This document shows positions 47,190 to 53,480 of a DNA stretch of 64,000 bases, piece after piece. Source of the stretch: Planctomycetota bacterium (lineage in GTDB: Bacteria; Planctomycetota; UBA1135; GCA-002686595); the NCBI GenBank assembly GCA_020638835.1, contig JACKHV010000006.1, forward strand, positions 1 to 64,000, in the 5' to 3' direction. Numbering within the stretch: the stretch's first letter is position 1; each line of letters starts with the position of its first letter. Under the pieces are notes generated by a model. The model ran no database searches and had not been told where the DNA came from. It saw only the letters and a list, made by a program, of their open reading frames with translations. The position numbers were made by a program, and so were the translations under genes.

Positions 47190-48371
47190 TCAGTCGCGCT
47201 TCGCGCGCACGATCGCCAGCGAGGCCGTGAAGCCGTGCAGGAAGTTGCGCCCGCCGACCGGTCCGATCTCGCCCATCGCGAAGAAGCCGGCCGCGGGCAC
47301 CTCGCGGCCGTAGCGCGCCTGCACCCGCGAGGCGTCGTGGTCGGCGACGGGGAACATCCGTGTGCCGCGGCCGTTGCAGGAGAACAGCAGAACGCCGACC
47401 TCGCCCTCGCTCGCCTGCGCGGCGAGCAGCTGGTCCAGGTCCTCGCTGGCGCTCTGCGCGTCGCGGACCATGAACTGCACCGTCTGGCCCGCGCGCAGCG
47501 AGTTGTCGGCGATCGCGATGCCGCCCTCGCGCTTCTCGATACCCATGATCCCGCGCACGAGGAAGTCGCCGCGCTGGAAGGTGGACTTGGTCGCGTCCAC
47601 GGCGACCCCCAGGAAGGGGGCGCGCTGGAGCAGCGCCGCGTCGCGGGACTCCAGCGACTGGAAGGCCTTCTGGAGTACATGCGCTGCCGTTTTGCCGCCC
47701 AATTTCCTAATAACGTGGTCCTGGATCTTCGTGATCACGTAGGGCTCGTGGATCGGGCGGCAGCCCTGGCTGACCACCGGGACGACCTCGACCGAGCCTC
47801 CCAGCCAGAGGCCGACCGCCCCCCAGGCGAGCGTCTCGCCGTCCTGGAAGAGCAGGTTCTGCCCCGGCCCGCGCCCGCCGGAGGCCATGCCCCCGATCAC
47901 CGGCCGTCCGGGGTAGTGCTCGTTCAGCTGCTCGAGGTACTGCCCCATCGGGAAGGAGAAGGGGTCGCCCAGCATCAGCAGGGTGCCCTCTTCGGCGAAC
48001 TCCGCCGGCGGCAGACCCGAGAACTGGACCTCGCCCTCCTCGTCCGCGCGCGCACCGACGCGGAAGGGCTCGATCCACACGCCGTCGCCCGCCAGCGCCC
48101 AGAGCGCGAGCGCGGGGCCTTCCTCGACCTCGCGCGAGCCGCCGATCACCGTTTCGCCCGTGCAGCCGAGCAAGCGCTTGGCGCCGGTCGCCTGCATCAG
48201 CCGCCGTCCGAGGCCGTCGAGCGCTCCGCCGTGGTGGTGCGTGATGAACAGCACGAGCAGCTCCGGGGTCGCCCCGCCCAAGGACTGCTCCAGCGCCGCG
48301 ACGGCCTCCACCTCGGCGGCGGGCGTCTCGGGCAGGACGGAGAGGGCGGAGGCGAAACGAAGTTCGGACAT
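47190..48371 (-). CDS. FIST-domain sensory protein
   Basis: 393 aa. FIST N domain (about 20-215: 'LLVLFITHHHGGALDGLGRR', 'LLGCTGETVIGGSREVEEG', 'PVIGGMASGGRGPGQNLLF') and FIST C domain (about 225-390: 'FLGVAVDATKSTFQRGDFLV', 'GVLLFSCNGRGTRMF', 'AAGFFAMGEIGPVGGRNFLHG'). FIST proteins are thought to sense small ligands such as amino acids, often coupled to signalling domains; here the FIST part stands alone. The TGA stop belongs to the hairpin element's outer bases. The start ATG 48371 has no SD. Confidence 0.88.
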   Translation of the reverse strand: MSELRFASALSVLPETPAAEVEAVAALEQSLGGATPELLVLFITHHHGGALDGLGRRLMQATGAKRLLGCTGETVIGGSREVEEGPALALWALAGDGVWIEPFRVGARADEEGEVQFSGLPPAEFAEEGTLLMLGDPFSFPMGQYLEQLNEHYPGRPVIGGMASGGRGPGQNLLFQDGETLAWGAVGLWLGGSVEVVPVVSQGCRPIHEPYVITKIQDHVIRKLGGKTAAHVLQKAFQSLESRDAALLQRAPFLGVAVDATKSTFQRGDFLVRGIMGIEKREGGIAIADNSLRAGQTVQFMVRDAQSASEDLDQLLAAQASEGEVGVLLFSCNGRGTRMFPVADHDASRVQARYGREVPAAGFFAMGEIGPVGGRNFLHGFTASLAIVRAKRD

Positions 48372-48663
48372 GGCGACGGCTACGGGATCCCGAATCCGGG
48401 GCTAGGGAGGAGAGCGTGCGAGTTTCGGACTCCGAGGCCTTCGGCTCCAGTCCGCTTCGCGTCGAATCCTCCCTTCGGCGGTGTCAACCATGCCGCCGGA
48501 AGGTAGACTTTTCGCCAAAATTCGAGCAGAGAGCCCCTCTCGCGGGGACTTTCCGCCCGACCCTCGCAGGCGCTGCGCGGCCTCCTCCACGAGCCACCTC
48601 GCGCGTTCGCTTCGCTTCGGGAGACCCTCGAAGTCACCGGCCCCAAGGGCCAAGCCAGAGACC

Positions 48664-50520
48664 ATGACGAAGACCCAGGAACCGGGAGCCGAACTCCCTC
48701 TCCAGCAGCAGGACAGCGTCGTCGTACGATTCGCCGGCGACTCGGGCGACGGTATGCAGATCACCGGCGGCCAGTTCACGAGCACGAGCGCCGCGGTCGG
48801 CAACGACCTCGCGACTTTGCCCGACTTCCCCGCGGAGATCCGCGCGCCCGCGGGCACGCGTGCCGGGGTGTCCGGCTTCCAGCTGTGCTTCAGCTCGAAG
48901 GACATCCACACTCCTGGTGACCGCCCCGACGCGCTCGTCGCGATGAACCCCGCCGCGCTGGTGGTGAACATCAAGGACTTGAAGCCCGGCGGCATCCTCG
49001 TCATCAACACGGGCGCCTTCAATGACAAGGAGTACAAGAAGGCGAAGATGGCGGACCCGTACACCGACGGGACCTTCGAGGGCTACCGCCTGATCGAAGT
49101 CGACATCAACAAGCGCGTCGCCGAGGCGCTCGAGGGCTCGCCCCTCAAGCCGAAGGACGTGCAGCGCTGCAAGAACTTCTACACGCTCGGCCTGATGTAC
49201 TGGCTGTACAGCCGTCCGATGCAGCCGACCGAGGAGTTCCTCAACAAGAAGTTCGCCAAGAAGCCGGAGCTCGCGGAAGCGAACATCAAGGCGATGCGTG
49301 CGGGCTTCAACGCAGGTGACATCCACCAGATGTTCCAGGCGCGCTACCAGGTCGCGAAGTGCACCGAGCTGCCTGCCGGTACCTACCGGAACATCATGGG
49401 CAACGAGGCCGTCGCGCTGGGCCTGACGGTCGGCGCGAAGCTCTGCGGCGTGAAGCCGTTCCTCGGCTCGTACCCGATCACGCCCGCCTCGACGATCCTC
49501 GAGGCGATGGCTGCGCAGAAGCACCACGACGTGATGACGTTCCAGGCGGAGGACGAGATCGCCGCGATCTGCTCCGCGATCGGCGCCAGTTTCGCCGGAC
49601 GCCTCGGCATCACGACGACGTCGGGTCCGGGTCTCGCGCTGAAGACCGAGGCGATGGGCCTCGCGGTGATGACCGAGCTGCCGCTCGTCATCGTCGACGT
49701 GCAGCGCGGCGGTCCGTCGACGGGCCTTCCGACCAAGACCGAACAAGCCGACCTCCTGCAGGCCGTGTTCGGCCGCAACGGCGAAGCGCCGATCCCCGTG
49801 ATCGCCGTTTCGACCGTCGCCGACGCCTTCGACTGCGCGATCGAGGCTTGCCGCATCGCGACGCAGTACATGACTCCCGTGCTGCTCCTGACCGACGGCT
49901 ACATCGCCAACGGTTCGGAACCGTGGCGCTTGCCGAAGCTCGAGGACCTGCCGGACCTGAAGGTCAACTTCCGCACGGAACCCGAAGGCTTCCTGCCGTA
50001 CTCGCGCGACGACAAGGGCGCGCGTCCGTGGGTGAAGCCCGGCACGCCCGGCATGCAGCATCGCATCGGCGGTCTCGAGAAGGCGCACCTCACCGGTGAC
50101 GTCTGCTACGACGCGGAGAACCACGAGTTCATGATCCACGCTCGCCAGGAGAAGGTCATGAACGTGCGCGAGACGATCAAGACGCCGGAGGTTCACGGCG
50201 ACAAGGACGCCGAGCTGCTGATGCTCGGTTGGGGTTCGACCTACGGACCGATCGCCGACGCGTGCGAGATGATCCGCGGCAAGGGCCACAAGGTCGCCCG
50301 AATGCACCTGCGCCACGTGTGGCCGCTGCCGAAGGGCCTCGACGAGATCTTCTCGCGCTACAAGGCCGTCCTGATTCCCGAGATGAACATGGGGCAACTC
50401 GCGCGCATCCTGCGCTCCGAGTACCCCTCGCAGAACTTCCTTTCTTACTCGAAGGTGCAAGGTCAGCCCTTCCACTCGAGCGAGCTCGCCGAGAAGGCCA
50501 TCAGCGTTCTGGAGAACTAG
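48664..50520 (+). CDS. korA: 2-oxoacid:ferredoxin oxidoreductase, alpha subunit (gamma-alpha fusion)
   Basis: 618 aa. The N-terminal gamma-type domain is at about 18-200 ('VVVRFAGDSGDGMQITGGQF'). The alpha domain with the pyrimidine-type fold follows from about 245 ('LFLGSYPITPASTILEAMA' region, 'DEIAAICSAIGASFAG', 'TTTSGPGLALKTEAMGLAVM', 'RGGPSTGLPTKTEQADLLQA'). It oxidises 2-oxoglutarate or another 2-oxoacid to acyl-CoA with reduction of ferredoxin, together with KorB. No delta (ferredoxin) subunit is fused or adjacent. The 292-bp region upstream contains no convincing gene; a TAGACT-like box is near 48502. Confidence 0.94.
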   Translation: MTKTQEPGAELPLQQQDSVVVRFAGDSGDGMQITGGQFTSTSAAVGNDLATLPDFPAEIRAPAGTRAGVSGFQLCFSSKDIHTPGDRPDALVAMNPAALVVNIKDLKPGGILVINTGAFNDKEYKKAKMADPYTDGTFEGYRLIEVDINKRVAEALEGSPLKPKDVQRCKNFYTLGLMYWLYSRPMQPTEEFLNKKFAKKPELAEANIKAMRAGFNAGDIHQMFQARYQVAKCTELPAGTYRNIMGNEAVALGLTVGAKLCGVKPFLGSYPITPASTILEAMAAQKHHDVMTFQAEDEIAAICSAIGASFAGRLGITTTSGPGLALKTEAMGLAVMTELPLVIVDVQRGGPSTGLPTKTEQADLLQAVFGRNGEAPIPVIAVSTVADAFDCAIEACRIATQYMTPVLLLTDGYIANGSEPWRLPKLEDLPDLKVNFRTEPEGFLPYSRDDKGARPWVKPGTPGMQHRIGGLEKAHLTGDVCYDAENHEFMIHARQEKVMNVRETIKTPEVHGDKDAELLMLGWGSTYGPIADACEMIRGKGHKVARMHLRHVWPLPKGLDEIFSRYKAVLIPEMNMGQLARILRSEYPSQNFLSYSKVQGQPFHSSELAEKAISVLEN

Positions 50521-50522
50521 TC

Positions 50523-51521
50523 ATGAGTGAAGCCAAGACCCTCACCAAGAAGGACTTCAAGCCGGATCAGGACGTCAAGTGGTGCCCGGGCTGCGGGGAC
50601 TACGCGATCCTGAACGCCGTGCAGGCCGCGTGCGCGAACATCGGCACGTCGAAGGAGAACGTCGTGTTCGTGTCCGGGATCGGCTGTTCGAGCCGCTTCC
50701 CGTACTACATGGACACGTACGGCTTCCACACGATCCACGGTCGTGCGCCGGCGTTCGCCACGGGCATCAAGGCGTCGAACCCGGACCTGACCGTGTGGCT
50801 CGTCACCGGTGACGGCGACGGCCTGTCGATCGGCGGCAACCACCTCGCCCACGTCCTGCGTCGAAACGTCGACATCAACGTGCTGCTGTTCAACAACGAG
50901 ATCTACGGTCTGACCAAGGGTCAGTACTCGCCGACCTCGCCGCGCGGACGGCGCACGAAGACGTCGCCGATGGGTTCCGTCGACCGCCCCTTCAACCCGG
51001 TCAGCTTCGCCCTCGGCTGCAACGCGACCTTCGTCGCGCGCACGATCGACACGCACATCAAGCACATGACCGACGTGCTCGAAGCGGCCGCGGCGCACAA
51101 GGGCACGTCCTTCGTCGAGATCTACCAGAATTGTGTGATCTTCAACGATGGCGCCTTCGACGACATCTCCGAGAAGTCGGTGCGCGACGACAAGACCATC
51201 GACCTGCGCGCCGGTGAGAAGCTCGTCTACGGCAAGGAGCACGACAAGGGCATCGCCATGCGCGGCTTCGACCCGCAAATCGTCTCCGCCGCCGACGCGG
51301 ACGTCTGGGATCCGACCCGCGAGTCCTCGGCGGCCGCCTTCACCATGTCCGCCCTCGACCAAGACCCCAAGATGCCCAGTCCGATCGGCATCTTCCGGTC
51401 CGTCGAGACGACGACCTTCGACGCCGACATGTCCGCGCAGATCGCGCAGGCCGTGCAGCAGAAGGGCGAGGGTCAGATCAAGGACCTCATCTACGCCGGC
51501 GAGACCTGGGAAGTGCGCTAG
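50523..51521 (+). CDS. korB: 2-oxoacid:ferredoxin oxidoreductase, beta subunit
   Basis: 332 aa, of family length. TPP-binding subunit: 'WCPGCGDYAILNAVQ' ([4Fe-4S] CxxC pair), 'SGIGCSSRFPYYMDTYGFHT', 'GRAPAFATGIKASNPDL' and 'VTGDGDGLSIGGNHLAHVLRR' (GDGD...N for Mg-TPP), then 'LFNNEIYGLTKGQYSPTSP'. The ATG 50523 is 3 nt after the korA stop, with GGAG upstream, so they form an operon. The TAG stop (51519-51521) is the first part of a degraded hairpin element. Confidence 0.95.
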   Translation: MSEAKTLTKKDFKPDQDVKWCPGCGDYAILNAVQAACANIGTSKENVVFVSGIGCSSRFPYYMDTYGFHTIHGRAPAFATGIKASNPDLTVWLVTGDGDGLSIGGNHLAHVLRRNVDINVLLFNNEIYGLTKGQYSPTSPRGRRTKTSPMGSVDRPFNPVSFALGCNATFVARTIDTHIKHMTDVLEAAAAHKGTSFVEIYQNCVIFNDGAFDDISEKSVRDDKTIDLRAGEKLVYGKEHDKGIAMRGFDPQIVSAADADVWDPTRESSAAAFTMSALDQDPKMPSPIGIFRSVETTTFDADMSAQIAQAVQQKGEGQIKDLIYAGETWEVR

Positions 51522-51567
51522 AGAAGCACGGTACGTTCCCGAAGAATCGAACGCGGTACCGTACTTC
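51519..51567. repeat. Degenerate hairpin element after korB
   Basis: A short left end (TAGAGAAGCACGGTACG, with two changes from the consensus AGAAGTACGGTACC) is followed directly by a full right arm (CCCGAAGAATCGAACG, CGGTACCGTACTTC). The loop and inner arms are missing. The korB TAG is part of it. It looks like a decaying copy of the 37020/47085 type. Confidence 0.75.
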
Positions 51568-51578
51568 ACTCCAGCCCG

Positions 51579-51584
51579 TATGAT
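51579..51584 (+). promoter_or_regulatory. TATGAT -10-like box, 6 nt before the ilvE ATG
   Basis: TATGAT ends 6 nt before ATG 51591. It is close to the bacterial -10 consensus and has leaderless spacing. Confidence 0.45.
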
Positions 51585-51590
51585 GCGCGC

Positions 51591-52514
51591 ATGAAGCTGA
51601 TCCCCTCCGACTTCATCTGGCGGAACGGCGAGCTGATTCCGTGGGCCGACGCGACGATCCACGCCTTGTCACACGTCGTGCACTACGGCAGCGGCGTCTT
51701 CGAAGGCATCCGCGCCTACCCCGGCGACGGCGGTCCGAACATCCTCGGTCTGACGGAACACGTGCGGCGCCTGTTCGAGTCGTGCCGCATCATCGGCTTG
51801 CCGCTCGACTACGAACCGTCGCTGATCGAGCAGGCCGTCGTCGACACGGTGCGTGCGAACAAGCACGAGACGTGCTACATCCGCCCGTTCGCCTTCCGCG
51901 GCTACGGCGAGCTCGGCGTCGACCCGACGACCAGCCCCGTGGAGATGATGATCGCGACCTTCCCATGGGGCGCGCTGATGGGCACGGAGGCTCTGGAGCA
52001 GGGCGTCGACGTGGCGGTGTCGAGCTGGCGGCGCATGGCTCCCTCGACGCACCCGGCGATGGCGAAGGCTTCCGGCAACTACCTCAACTCGCAGCTCGTC
52101 GTGATGGAGGCGAAGGCGAACGGCTTCGCCGAAGGCATCGTGCTCGACGTCGACGGCTACGTGGCCGAAGGCAGCGGCGAGAACATCTTCGTCGTGCGTG
52201 ACGACCGCGTGCTCACGCCTCCCTGCGGCGGCTCCATCCTCGCCGGAGTGACGCGCGGCTACGTGCTGGAACTCGCGCGCGACGCCGGCATCGAGGTGGT
52301 GGAACAACGCATCGCGCGTGAGATGCTCTACACCTGCGACGAGCTGTTCTTCACGGGGACGGCCGCGGAGGTCACCCCCGTGCGCAGCGTCGACCGTCGT
52401 CGTGTAGGCAGCGGCAAGCGCGGGCCGATCACCGCGCTGCTGCAGCGCAACTACTTCGACCGCGTGTACGGGCGCGTCGAGGATCGCTCCGGCTGGCTGA
52501 CGCCGGTGCGCTGA
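51591..52514 (+). CDS. ilvE: Branched-chain amino acid aminotransferase
   Basis: 307 aa, fold-type IV PLP enzyme. The Schiff-base lysine is K159 in 'AMAKASGNYLNSQL'. Other signatures are 'HYGSGVFEGIRAY', 'CYIRPFAFRGYGELGV', 'DVDGYVAEGSGENIFVV' and 'FFTGTAAEVTPVRSVD'. It makes Ile, Leu and Val from their 2-oxoacids in the cytoplasm. An SDR gene starts 2 nt after its stop, so the pair is coupled. The upstream hairpin remnant isolates it from korB. Confidence 0.95.
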   Translation: MKLIPSDFIWRNGELIPWADATIHALSHVVHYGSGVFEGIRAYPGDGGPNILGLTEHVRRLFESCRIIGLPLDYEPSLIEQAVVDTVRANKHETCYIRPFAFRGYGELGVDPTTSPVEMMIATFPWGALMGTEALEQGVDVAVSSWRRMAPSTHPAMAKASGNYLNSQLVVMEAKANGFAEGIVLDVDGYVAEGSGENIFVVRDDRVLTPPCGGSILAGVTRGYVLELARDAGIEVVEQRIAREMLYTCDELFFTGTAAEVTPVRSVDRRRVGSGKRGPITALLQRNYFDRVYGRVEDRSGWLTPVR

Positions 52515-52515
52515 C

Positions 52516-53277
52516 ATGCGGGAGCTCTCCGGCAAGACCGCCCTGGTCACCGGCGCGGCGCGCGGCATCGGTCGCGCCGTGGCGCTGGAACTCGCGAGCG
52601 CCGGCGCGCACCTCGTGCTGCTCGCGCGCACGGCCGACGCGCTGGAATCCGTGCGCGCCGAGGTCGAAGCCGCGGGCGGCACCGCCGTCGCGCACGTCGC
52701 CGATCTGACCGAACCCGCGCTGCTCGACGAACTCGACCGCGTCGCGCCGAAGGTCGACGTGCTCGTGAACAACGCCGCCTGCTTCGCGACCTACGGTCCC
52801 GTCGAGGACGTCGCGGCGGAGGAGATCGCGCGCGTGATGGAGGTCGACCTGCTCGCCGCCATGAAGCTGGTCCGACACGTCCTGCCCGGCATGAAGGAGC
52901 GCGGCTTCGGCCGAATTCTGCACGTCGGATCCGTCGCGGGGAGTCTGGGGGGCGCGGGTCAGGTGGCCTACTCGACGGCCAAGGCGGGCCTCCTGGGGCT
53001 GACCGTGAGCGTCGCGGTCGAGTGCGCACGCCGCGGCGTGACGTCGAACCTGCTCGAGCTGGGCCTCGTGACCACCGAGCGGACCTCCGCCGCGATCGAC
53101 CCGGCGATCCGCGACGCCCTCGTGCGCAACACCCCGGTCGGGCGACCCGGCACCCCGGAGGAAGTCGCCTTCGCGGTCCGCTTCCTCGCCTCTCCGCGCG
53201 CCGCCTTCATCACCGGCGCCGTCCTGCCGGTCTCGGGCGGCCTGGGCCTCGGGCTCTACCCCGAGCAGCTCGCCTGA
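52516..53277 (+). CDS. Short-chain dehydrogenase/reductase
   Basis: 253 aa, classical SDR. Cofactor loop 'TGAARGIG' at 12-19, 'NNAACFATYG' at about 90, active-site Ser in 'HVGSVAGSLGG', and Y152/K156 in 'YSTAK'. The closing 'FITGAVLPVSGGLGLGLYP' is typical. It resembles 3-oxoacyl-ACP reductase (FabG)-like SDRs, but with no lipid genes nearby the substrate is unknown. It is coupled to ilvE (ATG 2 nt after TGA). A 203-bp leader with a strong RNA-like structure separates it from the aromatic fusion gene. Confidence 0.9.
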   Translation: MRELSGKTALVTGAARGIGRAVALELASAGAHLVLLARTADALESVRAEVEAAGGTAVAHVADLTEPALLDELDRVAPKVDVLVNNAACFATYGPVEDVAAEEIARVMEVDLLAAMKLVRHVLPGMKERGFGRILHVGSVAGSLGGAGQVAYSTAKAGLLGLTVSVAVECARRGVTSNLLELGLVTTERTSAAIDPAIRDALVRNTPVGRPGTPEEVAFAVRFLASPRAAFITGAVLPVSGGLGLGLYPEQLA

Positions 53278-53406
53278 GAGCGGGGTCGCGCGGAGAAGTC
53301 GCGGATCCCGGTTCGAAGCGCTGCATCCGGTGTCGAATAGATCGATGTGAGCCCCACTTGCTCGGCTACCTCCGACCGGACCCGCGAGGAGGGGGTAGTG
53401 TTAGCT

Positions 53407-53457
53407 GGACCGTTCCGTCCACGGCGAATCCGCGCCGTGGGGACGGGGGGGCGGTCC
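53407..53457 (+). promoter_or_regulatory. Structured leader upstream of the aromatic fusion gene
   Basis: Three nested stems fit one long hairpin: GGACCG (53407) with CGGTCC (53452), CCGTCC (53415) with GGACGG (53441), and ACGGCG with CGCCGT around a 6-nt loop (53427-53432). It ends 23 nt before ATG 53481. It may be an attenuator or a translational leader for end-product control. No leader peptide rich in Phe, Tyr or Trp was found, and no U-run follows. Confidence 0.4.
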
Positions 53458-53480
53458 GGACTCCGAACCAGCCTGAACAC

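Noticed and set aside
48400..48495. tRNA-like segment between the FIST and korA genes (GGGAGGA...TCCTCCC with a TCGAAT-like loop)
   Set aside because: The 7-bp acceptor-like pairing exists, but no 5-bp T stem, D stem or anticodon arm can be fitted. Only fragments resemble a tRNA. I list no RNA gene here.
53278..53400. Leader peptide for aromatic attenuation upstream of the fusion gene
   Set aside because: No short frame with consecutive Phe, Tyr or Trp codons and a start codon is visible; the only nearby ATG is followed at once by TGA.
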